Shown: piece after piece, positions 1-13,674 of the stretch | Numbering within the stretch: position 1 is the stretch's first letter | Layout of the letters: every line of letters begins with the position of its first letter | DNA from: Panulirus ornatus | Lineage: Eukaryota; Arthropoda; Malacostraca; Decapoda; Palinuridae | Assembly: GCF_036320965.1 (NCBI RefSeq) | Contig: NC_092276.1 | Span: 7,752,156 to 7,816,155, forward strand | Length of the DNA stretch: 64,000 bases | Direction: 5' to 3' | Made by a program: the position numbers and the translations under genes | The notes under the pieces: model-generated | Database searches by the model: none | The model's input: the letters and a program-made list of their open reading frames with translations, nothing else | Told to the model about the DNA's origin: nothing

Positions 1-311
1 AGATGGAGTGAAAAAGATTTTGTGTGATCGGGGCCTGAACATGCAGGAGGGTGAAAGGAGGGCAAGGAATAGAGTGAATTGGATCGATGTGGTATACCGG
101 GGTTGATGTGCTGTCAGTGAATTGAATCAGGGCATGTGAAGCGTCTGGGGTAAACCATGGAAAGCTGTGTAGGTATGTATATTTGCATGTGTGGACGTAT
201 GTATATACATGTGTAAGGGGGTGGGTTGGGCCATTTCTTTCGTCTGTTTCCTTGCACTACCTCGCAAATGCGGGAGACAGCGGCAAAAAAGAAAAAAAGA
301 AAAAAAAAATA
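1..311 (+). mobile_element. RTE-A copy A1, 3' end, short 3'UTR type
   Basis: The fragment enters from the window edge. Bases 1-106 encode the last residues of the polymerase C-terminus (ending NWIDVVYRG then TGA). The 3'UTR is the short type: the AACCATGGAAAG segment is followed directly by CTGTGTAGGTATG. It ends in the terminal stem-loop (CTACCTCGCAAATGCGGGAGAC) and an A-rich tail to 311. It abuts A2 tail to tail. Confidence 0.85.
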
Positions 312-1574
312 TACACAGACATGTACATATCCATACTTGCTGCCTTCATCCATTACCATCGCCACCCTGCAACACACAAAATAGCACCCCCTCCTCACCA
401 AGGCAGCGCTAGGAACAGACAAAAAGGCCCCATTCGTTCACACTCAGTCTCTAGAGTGTCATGTGTAATGCACCAAAACCACAGCTCCCTTTCCACAGCC
501 AGGCCCCAGAGACCTTTCCATGGTTTAACCCAGATGCTTCACATGCCCTGGTTCAATCCATTGACAGCACTTTGACCCAGGTATACCACATTGTTCCAGT
601 TCACTCTATTCCTTGCCTGCCTTTCACCCTCCTGTACGTTCTGGCCCCAATCACTCAAAAGCTTTTTCACTCCATCCTTACACCTCCAATTTGGTCTCCT
701 GCTTCTCCTTCGTCCCTCCACCTCTGATACATACATCCTCTTTGTCAGTCTTTCCTCACTCATTCTCTCCATGTGTCCAAACCATTTCACACCCTCTTCT
801 GCTCTATCAACCACACTCTTTTTATTACAACACATCTCTCTTACCCTTTCATTACTTACTCGATCAGACCACCTCACACCACACATTGTCCTCAAACATT
901 TCATTTCCAATACATCCACCCTCCTCCCCACAACTCTATCTATAGCCCATGCCTCACAACCAGATAATGTTCTCGCCTTCCACCATTCTTCAACGCTCCC
1001 AAATTCTTCACTCCCTCCACCACCTTGTGACTCACTTCCACTAACATGGTTCAATCCGCTGCTACCCAGATATCTAAAACACTTCACTTCCTCCTGTTCT
1101 TCTCCATTCAAACTTACCTCCCAATTAACTTGTCCTCAACCCTACTGAACCTAATAACCTTACTCTTATTCACATTTACAGTCAACTCTCTTCTTTCACA
1201 CACTTTTCCAAATTCAATCAACAGCTTCTGCAGTTTCTCCCCCAAATCAGCCACCACCACTGTATCATGAGCGAACAACAACCGACTCACTTTCCAAGCC
1301 TTCTCATCCCCAACAGACTGCATACTTGCCCCTCTCTCCAAAACTCTTGCATTCATCTCCCTAACCATCCCATCCATAAACAAATCAAACAACCATGGTG
1401 ACATCACGCACCCCTGCTGCAAACCGACATTAACTGGGAACTAATCACCTTCCTCTCTTCCTACTCATATACATGCCTTACATCCTTTGTAAAATCTTTT
1501 CTACTTCTAGCAACTTACTTCCCACACCATATACTCTTAAAACCTTCTACAAAGCATTTTTATCCACCCTATCA
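312..1574 (-). mobile_element. RTE-A copy A2, truncated at both ends
   Basis: Reading the minus strand from 1574 down, it carries the reverse transcriptase from about the region before the GCVMSPWLF motif, an altered catalytic site (FAHDT instead of FADDT near 1270), the C-terminal region with several frame breaks, and a long-type 3'UTR whose last ~130 bp (stem-loop and tail) are missing at the junction with A1. It is a dead copy. The C-terminal motif CGVRWSDRVSNERVREMC is clear. Confidence 0.8.
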
Positions 1575-1663
1575 TTTATTATTCATTATCATACCTGATC
1601 GCCAATTCCATATCAGCAAGGTAGCGCCAGGAAATAGACGAAGAAAGACCCATCCACTCATAT
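1575..1663 (-). mobile_element. Diverged RTE-A solo 3' end (A3)
   Basis: About 90 bp of the 3' terminal stem-loop region read in reverse (GATCGCCAATTCC...AGCAAGGTAGCGCCAGGAAATAGACG). It is more diverged than most copies and resembles the tail of the old copy A8. It runs into a (CA)n/(TA)n tract. Confidence 0.6.
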
Positions 1664-3032
<1,369 letters not shown>

Positions 3033-3129
<97 letters not shown>

Positions 3130-3130
3130 A
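3033..3130. repeat. (TA)n microsatellite T2
   Basis: About 45 TA units with a small TTTA interruption. It separates the 5'-truncated ends of A4 (minus) and A5 (plus), which therefore face each other head to head. Confidence 0.95.
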
Positions 3131-4974
3131 ATGTGAGAAGGAGATGGAGTGAGTATTTTGAAGGTTTGTTGAATGTGTTTGATGATAGAGTGGCAGATAT
3201 AGGGTGTTTTGGTCGAGGTGGTGTGCAGAGTGAGAGGGTTAGGGAAAATGATTTGGTAAACAGAGAAGAGGTAGTGAAAGCTTTGCGGAAGATGAAAGCC
3301 GGCAAGGCAGCAGGTTTGGATGGTATTGCAGTGGAATTTATTAAAAAAGGGGGTGACTGTATTGTTGACTGGTTGGTAAGGTTATTTAATGTATGTATGA
3401 CTCATGGTGAGGTGCCTGAGGATTGGCGGAATGCGTGCATAGTGCCATTGTACAAAGGCAAAGGGGATAAGAGTGAATGCTCAAATTACAGAGGTATAAG
3501 TTTGTTGAGTATTCCTGGTAAATTATATGGGAGGGTATTGATTGAGAGGGTGAAGGCATGTACAGAGCATCAGATTGGGGAAGAGCAGTGTGGTTTCAGA
3601 AGTGGTAGAGGATGTGTGGATCAGGTGTTTGCTTTGAAGAATGTATGTGAGAAATACTTAGAAAAGCAAATGGATTTGTATGTAGCATTTATGGATCTGG
3701 AGAAGGCATATGATAGAGTTGATAGAGATGCTCTGTGGAAGGTATTAAGAATATATGGTGTGGGAGGAAAGTTGTTAGAAGCAGTGAAAAGTTTTTATCG
3801 AGGATGTAAGGCATGTGTACGTGTAGGAAGAGAGGAAAGTGATTGGTTCTCAGTGAATGTAGGTTTGCGGCAGGGGTGTGTGATGTCTCCATGGTTGTTT
3901 AATTTGTTTATGGATGGGGTTGTTAGGGAGGTAAATGCAAGAGTTTTGGAAAGAGGGGCAAGGATGAAGTCTGTTGGGGATGAGAGAGCTTGGGAAGTGA
4001 GTCAGTTGTTGTTCGCTGATGATACAGCGCTGGTGGCTGATTCATGTGAGAAACTGCAGAAGCTGGTGACTGAGTTTGGTAAAGTGTGTGGAAGAAGAAA
4101 GTTAAGAGTAAATGTGAATAAGAGCAAGGTTATTAGGTACAGTAGGGTTGAGGGTCAAGTCAATTGGGAGGTGAGTTTGAATGGAGAAAAACTGGAGGAA
4201 GTGAAGTGTTTTAGATATCTGGGAGTGGATCTGGCAGCGGATGGAACCATGGAAGCGGAAGTGGATCATAGGGTGGGGGAGGGGGCGAAAATTCGGGGGC
4301 CTTGAAGAATGTGTGGAAGTCGAGAACATTATCTCGGAAAGCAAAAATGGGTATGTTTGAAGGAATAGTGGTTCCAACAATGTTGTATGGTTGCGAGGCG
4401 TGGGCTATGGATAGAGTTGTGCGCAGGAGGATGGATGTGCTGGAAATGAGATGTTTGAGGACAATGTGTGGTGTGAGGTGGTTTGATCGAGTGAGTAACG
4501 TAAGGGTAAGAGAGATGTGTGGAAATAAAAAGAGCGTGGTTGAGAGAGCAGAAGAGGGTGTTTTGAAGTGGTTTGGGCACATGGAGAGAATGAGTGAGGA
4601 AAGATTGACCAAGAGGATATATGTGTCGGAGGTGGAGGGAACGAGGAGAAGAGGGAGACCAAATTGGAGGTGGAAAGATGGAGTGAAAAAGATTTTGTGT
4701 GATCGGGGAAAGAACATGCAGGAGGGTGAAAGGAGGGCAAGGAATAGAGTGAATTGGAGCGATGTGGTATACCGGGGTTGACGTGCTGTCAGTGGATTGA
4801 ATCAAGGCATGTGAAGCGTCTGGGGTAAACCATGGAAAGCTGTGTAGGTATGTATATTTGCGTGTGTGGACGTATGTATATACATGTGTATGGGGGGGGG
4901 GGTTGGGCCATTTCTTTCGTCTGTTTCCTTGCGCTACCTCGCAAACGCGGGAGACAGCGACAAAGTATAAAAAA

Positions 4975-4991
<17 letters not shown>
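3131..4991 (+). mobile_element. RTE-A copy A5, RT domain to tail, one frameshift
   Basis: The coding part begins at RRRWSEYFEG and continues open through the whole reverse transcriptase: KAAGLDGIAVEFIK, GISLLSIPGKLYGR, FRSGRGCVDQVFALK, DLEKAYDRVDRDALW, GLRQGCVMSPWLFNLFMDG and the catalytic LLFADDTALVAD near 4010. A 1-base deletion near 4295 (ATTCGGGGGCC against ATTCTGGGGGCC) shifts the frame. The C-terminal region then continues to TGA at about 4781. The 3'UTR is the short form and ends in poly-A at 4991. Apart from the frameshift the coding part shows little decay, so this is a young copy. It lacks the endonuclease. Confidence 0.9.
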
Positions 4992-5005
<14 letters not shown>

Positions 5006-5050
5006 GATGAAGACTTATCGTGGCAAATCAACAATCCACGTTAGCGCCGG
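4992..5050. other. Short (TA)n tract T3 plus orphan spacer
   Basis: About six TA units (4992-5004) are followed by some 45 bp (GATGAAGACTTATCGTGGC...TTAGCGCCGG) that match neither RTE-A nor the other S copies. This stretch directly precedes the S1 start. It may be flanking unique DNA or a 5' extension specific to S1. Confidence 0.5.
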
Positions 5051-5278
5051 ACCTGGGGATAGGGGAGAAAGAATACTTCCCACGTATTCCCTGCGTGTCG
5101 TAGAAGGCGACTAAAAGGGAAGGGAGCGGGGGGCTGGAAATCCTCCCCTCTCGTTTTTTTTTTTTTAATTTTCCAAAAGAAGGAACAGAGAAGGGGGCCA
5201 GGTGAGGATATTCCCTCAAAGGCCCAGTCCTCTGTTCTTAACGCTACCTCGCTATCGCGGGAAATGGCGAATAGTATG

Positions 5279-5295
<17 letters not shown>
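5051..5295 (+). mobile_element. S element copy S1, RTE-A-derived non-autonomous retroposon
   Basis: Nearly complete. It begins CCTGGGGATAGGGGAGAAAG and carries GTCGTAGAAGGCGACTAAAAGG, a G-rich stretch and a central T-run. A segment then matches the RTE-A 5'UTR up to CAAAGGCCCAGT. It ends with the RTE-A-type 3' stem-loop (CTACCTCGCTATCGCGGGAAATGG) and a poly-A tail. There is no open reading frame of note. Confidence 0.85.
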
Positions 5296-5317
<22 letters not shown>

Positions 5318-5320
5318 TTA
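5296..5320. repeat. (TA)n microsatellite T4
   Basis: About eleven TA units between the S1 poly-A tail and the T-run of A6. Confidence 0.9.
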
Positions 5321-6080
5321 TTTTTTTTTTATTATACTTTGTCGCTGTCTCCCGCGTTTGCGAGGTAGCGCAAGGAAACAGACGAAAGAAATGGCCCAAC
5401 CCCCCCCCATACACATGTATATACATACGTCCACACACGCAAATATACATACCTACACAGTTTTCCATGGTTTACCCCAGACGCTTCACATGCCTTGATT
5501 CAATCCACTGACAGCACGTCAACCCCGGTATACCACATCGCTCCAATTCACTCTATTCCTTGCCCTCCTTTCACCCTCCTACATGTTCAGGCCCCGATCA
5601 CACAAAATCTTTTTCACTCCATCTTTCCACCTCCAATTTGGTCTCCCTCTTCTCCTCGTTCCCTCCACCTCCGACACATATATCCTCTTGGTCAATCTTT
5701 CCTCACTCATTCTCTCCATGTGCCCAAACCACTTCAAAACACCCTCTTCTGCTCTCTCAACCACACTCTTTTTATTTCCACACATCTCTCTTACCCTTAC
5801 GTTACTCACTCGAACAAACCACCTCACACCACACATTGTCCTCAAACATCTCATTTCCAGCACATCCATCCTCCTGCGCACAACTCTATCCATAGCCCAC
5901 GCCTCGCAACCATACAACATTGTTGGAACCACTATTCCTTCAAACATACCCATTTTTGCTTTCCGAGATAATGTTCTCGACTTCCACACATTCTTCAAGG
6001 CCCCCAGAATTTTCGCCCCCTCCCCCACCCTATGGTCCACTTCCGCTTCCATGGTTCCATCCGCTGCCAGATCCACTCCC

Positions 6081-6082
<2 letters not shown>
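5321..6082 (-). mobile_element. RTE-A copy A6, 3' part, short 3'UTR type
   Basis: The minus strand starts at the LGVDLAADGTMEAEV region (6082) and is open to about 5579. It contains LYGCEAWAMDRVV, CGVRWFVRVSNVRVREMC and GRPNWRWKDGVKK, then the short 3'UTR, stem-loop and poly-A/T-run. Both ends touch (TA)n. Confidence 0.88.

Positions 6083-6128
<46 letters not shown>
6083..6128. repeat. (TA)n microsatellite T5
   Basis: About 22 TA units between A6 and A7, two same-strand RTE-A fragments. Confidence 0.95.
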
Positions 6129-6864
<736 letters not shown>

Positions 6865-9464
6865 TTATACATGATCACCATTTCCTGCATTAGCAAGGTA
6901 GCACTAGAAACATGAAGAAAGACCACATTTACTCATGTCCATTCTGTAACTTCATGTGCAGTGCACCTAAAGCAAAACCACCTATCCACAACCAGACCCC
7001 ACAGATTTTTCTGTGGTTTCTCTCCAGACACTTCAAATGCCCTTTTTCAGCTCATTTAAAGCATGTCAACCCCCACATACCACATTGTTCCAACTCACTC
7101 TATCATGTGCATGCCTTTCATATTCGGGCCAAGATCACCCAAAATCCTCTTCACTCCATCCTTCATCTCCAATTTGGTGTCACCTGTCATGTCCCCTCCA
7201 CTTCTGACACATTTATCCTCTGTCATCCTCTCCTCTCATTCTCTCCACATGTTCAAACCATTTCAGCATACCCTCTTCAACTCTCTCAGCCTCACTTTTT
7301 ATTACCAGACCACTATCTTACCCTTACATCACTTGCTCAATTCAACTTCCTCACACCTCGCATGATCCTCAAACATTTTATTTCCAACACATCCACCCTC
7401 CTCCACACATCCTCATGTATAGCCCTTGCCTCACATAATACAACACTGTAGGGGATTACTGTACCTTCAAACATACCCATTTTTGCCCCTCCTAGGTAAT
7501 GATCTCTTTCTACACATTAAGTGCTCCCAGAACCTTCACCCCCTCACCCACCCTATAACTCTCTTCCACTCCCATGGTTCCATTTGCTGCCAAGGTTGAC
7601 TCCCTGGTACCTACCTCACACCCCACATGATCCTCAAACATTTTATTTCGAACACATCCACCCTCCTCCACACATCCTCACATCATACAACACTGTAGGG
7701 GATTACTGTACCTTTAAACATACCCATTTTTGCCCTCCTAGGTAATGATATCTTTCCACACATTAAATGCTCCCAGAACCTTCACCCACTCTATAACTCT
7801 CTTCCACTCCCATGATTCCATTTGCTGCCAAGTTGACTCCCTGGTATCTAAAACACTTCACTTCCTTTAAATTTTCTTCATTCATATTCACACCCCACCT
7901 CACCTGTCCTTCTACTATGCTAAACATAATAACCTTGCTTTTATTCACAATAACACTCAACTTCCTTCTCTCACACACTTCCAAACTCAGTCATTAACTT
8001 CTGTTGTATCTCACCCAAATCTGCTGTCACTGCTGTCTTCAGTAAACAACAACTGACTCTGTCACCAGACCTCCTAATCCCCTACAAACTGCATACTTGC
8101 CCCTCTCTCCAAGATCCTTTGTATTTACCTCCCTCACCACCCAATCCATAACATCATGGTGACATCTCATACCCCTGTTGCAGACCAGCCTTCACTTGGA
8201 ACCTTGCATTCTCCTCTCTTCTTACTCTTACACATGCCTTACACCTATGATACTTACCACTGCTATTAGCAGCTTTTCTCACACACCATATATTCTCAAG
8301 ATCTTCCACAAAGGGATCTCTGTGAACCCTATAATGTGCTTTCTTCAGATCCATAAATGCCATATACAAATCCTTCCACAAAATCATCTCTCCCAACCCT
8401 ATTATATGCTTCTTCCATATCCATAAATGCTACATACAAATCCCTCTGTTTCTCTGAAGGATTTCTCATACACGTATTTTAAAGCAAGCACCTTTTTCAC
8501 ACATCCTCTACCACTTCTTTAACCACATTGTTCCTCCCCAATTTGATGCTCTTTACATGCCTTCACCCTTTGTCACTACTATCCTATACAACTTACCAGG
8601 TAAACTCAACAAACTTATACCTATGTAGTTTGAATACACACCTTTGTTCCCCTTGCTTTTATACACTGGTATTATTCATGCATTCTGCCAATCCTCAGGC
8701 AACTCGCCATGATCTTTACATTCACTGACAATTCTAACTAACTAATTAACAGCACTGTCACCTCTTAAGAAATTTCATTTTATGCGAGCTTTCACTACCT
8801 CTTTTCTTTACACCAAACCATTCTCTATGATACTCTCACTTCATATATCATACATTGTTAATATCCTTCCTAAACACCTTTTTCTCCCTGAAGTTTATTG
8901 ATACTCATCAACCATAATTCATTTGCTTTCTTTTTTCACCTTCTTCTTGCCCTGCTTCTTTCCCTTTTACATCTCCCAATCATTTGCACTCCTTCCCTGC
9001 AACTGACCATATTCCTGTCTTTTCTCTTTCCTTAGCAACTTTATCACTTGCCACTCATTCTAAGCTGCCTTCTTGCCACCTTATGCATGTCACATACATC
9101 TTGCACATGCCAGCACTGCTTCTCTAAATGCCTCCTATTTCTCACCCACTTCTGAGCTTTGTTTACACTAACCTTTTACCATTCTACTCTTTATCTCTCC
9201 AAGTATTTCTTCCCACAAGTCTTTTTTCCAAGCTCACTTACATTGATTACTGTCTTCTCAGCTGTAAAGTTTCCTGAAAATGTATGCAATTCTTCTCTCT
9301 CGCCTGCACAATATAATGATCAGACATCCCACCAGTTTCATCTGTTGGGACATTCACATCCACATGTCTTTATTTTGCACTCCTGTCAATTATTATGTAT
9401 TCTATTAATGCCCATTAATCATCTTTCTTATTTACATATGTATACTCATGTATGTCCCTTTTTT
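6865..9464 (-). mobile_element. Ancient RTE-A-like copy A8, endonuclease to tail
   Basis: A strongly decayed minus-strand copy. From 9464 down it carries the end of the endonuclease (HKYTY region, SDH region near 9320), the linker, the reverse transcriptase, VNKSK near 7940, the C-terminal region and a short diverged 3'UTR with stem-loop near 6880-6920. Many stops and frameshifts are present. It contains an internal tandem duplication. Its divergence from A5 or A31 marks it as the oldest large RTE-A relative in the window. Confidence 0.75.
7351..7850 (-). repeat. Tandem duplication (~260 bp unit) inside A8
   Basis: Two diverged direct copies of the same C-terminal coding segment lie next to each other. 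Shared landmarks are GATCCTCAAACATTTTATTT, ACACTGTAGGGGATTACTG and TGCTCCCAGAACCTTCACCC, each present once per unit. Confidence 0.8.
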
Positions 9465-9690
9465 TAATTTATTCATTTTCTTATTATACTTGACTGCCAT
9501 TTCCCACGCCAATGAGGCGAGACCAGGGAACAGACGAAGAATGGCCCATCCACTTGTATCCACATATTAATACGTAAATGCTCAGACATACATATCAACA
9601 TATACACATATACATACACATACAAAGACATATACATATCAACATATACATACACATACTAAGACATATACATAGATACACATGTACATG
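9465..9690 (-). mobile_element. RTE-A-like solo 3'UTR (A9)
   Basis: It starts with an ATT/TTA-rich tail and the reversed stem-loop (CATTTCCCACGCCAATGAGGCGAG). The diverged TA/CA-rich 3'UTR follows. It lies at the truncated 5' end of A8, so the two are probably independent insertions. Confidence 0.6.
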
Positions 9691-10161
9691 GTTAAGTATG
9701 TGCACTAGAATGCTTTTATTCACCTGAATATATTGAACACACACAAACACCCAGCCATCCAGGAATTAGATGTATGCACAAGACCATTGCAATCTCATAT
9801 TTTACTGATACTAAAAGTAAAGTAAATGTCATTTGGTTGGGGTAACAAGACATCATCTTTTTAAGGTTCTTTTGATTCATATAAATGTCACAAACTTTTG
9901 ATTTTACAATTTCCATGATCATCATATCCATTGTCATCCTAAAGTCATTAGACAAAAAGTAATAATTGCAAGCATACTTCCTCAGTATTTTTTTTTAGTA
10001 TCACAATGTTCTATCACTGTACAAGTATGCTATATTCCACTAGAGGATTAAACTTGTGGCACCTCTCAATTACAACTTTCCTATTCTTTTCTACTCTTAA
10101 TCACATAATACAAATAGCACCAAACTTCCTTATTAGAAATTGAATTTCCAATTTTTTTCAG
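9691..10161. other. Intron of the plus-strand host gene
   Basis: AT-rich, no repeat family recognised. It ends with a polypyrimidine tract and AG (TTTTTTTCAG) at 10152-10161, a good 3' splice site for the exon that follows. Confidence 0.5.
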
Positions 10162-10346
10162 GCGAAGACTTCTGGAAATGGCAGACGATGAACCCTGATG
10201 GCTATGCGAAGGATGAACCATTCCCAGTGGCTGTGCTGGATACACCACTTCCTGTGAAGACTCCTTCTGTTGAGTCTGCTCAGGTCAATGCACCCTCCAG
10301 TGCTGTTGCTTCTGTTAATGGCATAAATGGTGTTAATAATCACTGA
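10162..10346 (+). CDS. Terminal coding exon of an unidentified host gene
   Basis: The exon begins right after a strong acceptor (TTTTTTTCAG). The two bases GC complete a codon split by a phase-1 intron. About 60 codons follow: EDFWKWQTMNPDGYAKDEPF, then VAVLDTPLPVKTP and a low-complexity Ser/Ala/Val/Asn tail ending GINGVNNH, with TGA at 10344-10346. Base composition is much less AT-rich than the flanks, and no repeat in the window matches it. The acidic/aromatic start followed by a disordered tail fits a C-terminus. The protein family was not recognised. The rest of the gene must lie at lower coordinates, interrupted by the repeats, or outside the window. Confidence 0.65.
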
Positions 10347-11208
10347 AGGATGTTTTGTAATTGTCATGTGCCCTAAAGTAACTGCACAGGTTACTGCACA
10401 GGAGCCTGTTACAACTATATATATAAAAAAATGTATGTACATGTTTCCATAAACATGAATTGTTTTTCATGTTAATTATATCTTGAATATGTGTTTGACT
10501 CCAGGAGTTAATCCTGTATTTGTACAGGTTACACAAGCATATACTCAGAGTTGGTGAATTCATGATAATGCAGTCTTTATTGCTGAGAGAGGCTTTCAAA
10601 GGTGCATTCATGTACTGCAGTCCTTACTAATTGGAGAGGCTTGTGCCTTGTTAAAAATAAAATCTGTGCATGACAAGTCTATATTTGAAAATATTTTGTT
10701 ACACAGTTGAACTGTTTGAGTTTCATTTTAAAATACTGGAAGAGGACATCAGTTTTAATAAAACATGAATTAATGATACGGATGATAAACAAAGAACTTT
10801 GCATAAAGATGAGACACTTCAGGTCATCAGGTGATACAACATAACATGACCTGGTTAGGTGGTATGCTTGATTGTAACTGAAATGAATATGATGAATATG
10901 TAAAAGATTCAGTACCAACTTTTATGGTTATATTTGTTTGTGGCATTTAAGAGATCCTATGAAAGATTTATTCCAATAATTTGTAGCAGTACTTCTATTT
11001 ACTGGTGAAGTTAATCAGTAATCAGCTTTCTTTTTTAGTCCACTTTTGTATACTTTCATTCTTTTTTAGCTACCATGAGCTTCAGTATCTATAATCTAGT
11101 TTTGTGCTGAGTGTATCTCGAAGGGAGAATCGCTCGGGGATGATGATTACTGTTTCTCTATATTAGAGGAATTTTCATGACTTCAGGATTTTTTTTAAAT
11201 GAAATAAA
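10347..11208 (+). other. Probable 3'UTR of the host gene with poly-A signals
   Basis: Non-coding sequence after the stop codon with candidate AATAAA signals at 10656-10661, 10757-10762 and 11203-11208. Which is used cannot be decided from sequence alone. Confidence 0.45.
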
Positions 11209-11387
11209 GACTGTTTTGCTCTAAAAGTGAATTATTTATTCTTTCACATATCTACTGCATGGATTGTAGAAAGATTACTCTGTAATGTTTATGGTTTTAA
11301 AATTATGCACTTTACGAGTGATATCAGATGAGCTTCTGGTTAACAAACAGCAAATACACCTGTATTAACTGAACTACAGACGATTTA

Positions 11388-11965
11388 CAGTAAAACCTGT
11401 GTTATCCAAAATTTAAGGCAACAAAATGTTCAAAACAACATTCAGTTTCATTGGCAACCTCAATTATTACTTATCCCCCAGCATTTTGTGCTACCCATGA
11501 TTGTTTAACCTGTCCTGTTTGCTCTCTGGTGCAGTTTTGTGTATTGGTCTTGCACATTTGTCTAATTTTTTCATCGTTGATTACCAATGTGTATAACTGT
11601 CCCTTTTAAGCATCATCAGAAATTACCTGACAACTAATCAAAGCCATCTATGTCTGGCACGAAGTGCAAGAGAAATGTTATAAGCCTCATAAGGGTGGAG
11701 TTTTGCAAGAGGCTGGCTAAGGGCAAATCCAAGGCAACATTTATGAAGGACTTCAGTGTTGGGTTGATGACTATTCATGAAATCACCAAGCAGCAGATGA
11801 TTGAGGCTATATTAGTGTTTCCTGTATGTAAAATATTTACAAGTGGGTAAAATATTTTATTACAATTTCTGAATTACAGGATATTTCAAAAACAATATAT
11901 CAAAATGGGTAATTTCATTTATTATGGCTGATTCCCAAGCATTTTGGATGACAGAAGTTTTACTA
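11388..11965 (+). mobile_element. Tigger/pogo-like DNA transposon remnant with TIRs
   Basis: Left end: CAGTAAAACCTGTGTTATCC with TA just outside at 11386-11387. Right end: the complement of TAGTAAAACTTCTGTCATCC with TA at 11966-11967. The ~25 bp inverted repeats and TA duplication fit a Tc1/mariner-superfamily pogo/Tigger element. Inside, 11650-11850 encodes MSGTKCKRNVISLIRVEFCK and on to HEITKQQ, the N-terminal CENP-B/pogo-type helix-turn-helix. The catalytic DDE part is absent, so this is a ~580 bp internal deletion derivative. The frame closes after 66 codons. Confidence 0.75.
11650..11850 (+). pseudogene. Truncated pogo/Tigger transposase N-terminus
   Basis: Sixty-six codons starting MSGTKCKRNVISL. 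The pattern (basic start, ISL, KRLAKGKSKATFMKDFSVG, IHEI) resembles the first helix-turn-helix of Tigger transposases, which binds the element ends. No DDE catalytic domain follows. It lies inside the TIR-bounded element. Confidence 0.65.
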
Positions 11966-12654
11966 TATCTGACTTTTGTATTAATGTTATTTTAATAATA
12001 TCTGACTCTGTCTGTAATAAACTTACAGCAAGAACATTACATAAAGGGTGTAACATGTAAATGAAGGTCAGATAATGGTGCATACTTCAATATTTCCTAT
12101 TCTAAAATAGGAAAGGTTCTCAATATAAGAAATAATTTGAGTTTGTACCACTGAATTGTTATTCCCACATGCTAAAACACCCAAAGTCATATGACACTTT
12201 CTGTCAGACATTTCAAGCAGTATAAATTTTGTTTATGGGAAAAGACTGTATTAATTATAAAGTAATAAAATTTATTTTTATTTTTTCAAGTTAATCCTTA
12301 TATTTTAATCATTATTCATTGCTTCATAGATGTGAATTTCTGTAGCCTTGATAGTGCTACATTTTTTATCTGTATCCTTCTCACCAGAGTAATTGGCATT
12401 TTAAAATGTAGGCCCATATCATTTTAATAGAGCCATCTTGATGGTTCACACATTGTGAAACTATGTGTGGGTTTTTCATATCCCAATTAGATTGCACAGA
12501 GATATGGTTGGAAGAAAAAACCTGCGGCCAAGTTTATCCACATCACATCATGGCAATTTTGTTCACTTTTATCCCATTTTCAGTAATAAGTAGGCAGCCA
12601 ATGACCAGGATGGTATATTATCAAAGTTATCTCCCAAGGTATTGGAAGGGTTAG
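11966..12654. other. Unique AT-rich sequence
   Basis: No gene or known repeat could be supported here. Short open stretches lack splice sites or recognisable motifs. Confidence 0.4.
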
Positions 12655-12855
12655 TGACGGCTGCATAGTGAGCCAGCACATCCATTCTGTCCACAAACAT
12701 ATAATCTCTCCTTGGGACACACGTAATACTTGACAACACTCTACTCGCACAGCTCATTTTTCATAATTGAGTATCCTGTGATGAGCACTATGTGCTAGCC
12801 CTGCCTTTTGGCAAAAATTGAAGGAGTAATAGACAGTAGTAGTAGGTAAGAGAGA
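12655..12855 (+). repeat. Dispersed repeat C, copy C1
   Basis: Shares CATTCTGTCCACAAACATA, ACAACACTCTACTCGCACAG and TGTGCTAGCCCTGCCTTTTG with the copy at 33955-34400 and, reversed, with 40046-40395. Nature unknown, non-coding. Confidence 0.7.
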
Positions 12856-12861
12856 GTGTGT

Positions 12862-13674
12862 TAGCAGCTTTGATGCATGAAACTGGGTTATAGTGATGGG
12901 TGATTTGAATGCAAAGGTGAGTAATGTGGCAGTTAAGGGTATAATTGGTGTACATGGGGTGTTCAGTGTTGTAAAAGGAAATGGTAAAGAGCTTGTAGAT
13001 TTGTGTGCTGAAAAAGGACTGGTGATTGGGAATATCTGGTTTAAAAAGAGAGATATACATAAGTATATGTAAGTAAGTAGGAGAGATGGCCAAGAGCATT
13101 ATTGGATTATACATTAATTTATAGGTATGTGAAAGAGAGACTTTTGGAAGTTAATGTGCTGAGAGGGGCAACTGGAGGGATGTCTGATCATTATCTTGTG
13201 GAGGCAAAGGTGAGGATTTGTAGAGGTTTTCAGAAAAGAAGAATGTTGGGGAGAAGAGAGTGGTGAAAGTACGTGAGCTTAGAAAGGAGACTTGTGTGAG
13301 GAAGTACCAGGAGAGATTGAGTGCAGAATGGAAAAAGGTGAGAGCAAATGCCATAAGGGGAGTGGGGGAGGAATGGGATGTATTTAGGGATGCAGTGATG
13401 GCTTGCGCAAAAGAAGCCTGTGGCATGAGAAAGGTGAGAGGTGAGCAGATTGGAAAGGGTAGTAAGTGGTGGGATGAAGAAGTAAGATTGGTCGTGAAAG
13501 AGAAGAGAGAGGCGTTTGGATGATTTTTGCATGGAAGTGGTGCAAATGACAGGGAGATGTATGAAAGAAAGAGGCAGAAGGACTAGAGAAAGGTGCAAAA
13601 GAGAGTTGGGGTGAGAGAGTATCATCATATTTTAGGGAGAATAAAAAGATGTTTTGGAAGGAGGTAAATAAAGT
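12862..13674 (+). mobile_element. RTE-A copy A10, endonuclease half and linker
   Basis: Begins in the endonuclease at the GDLNAKVSNVAV motif (near 12900), then CAEKGLVIGNIWFKKRDIHK, a decayed DYVLID segment, SDHYLVEAKVR near 13190 and the basic linker (KETCVRKYQERLSAEWKKVR). It ends in MFWKEVNKV at 13674, where A11 begins back in the endonuclease. Several stops and frameshifts occur. Confidence 0.82.
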
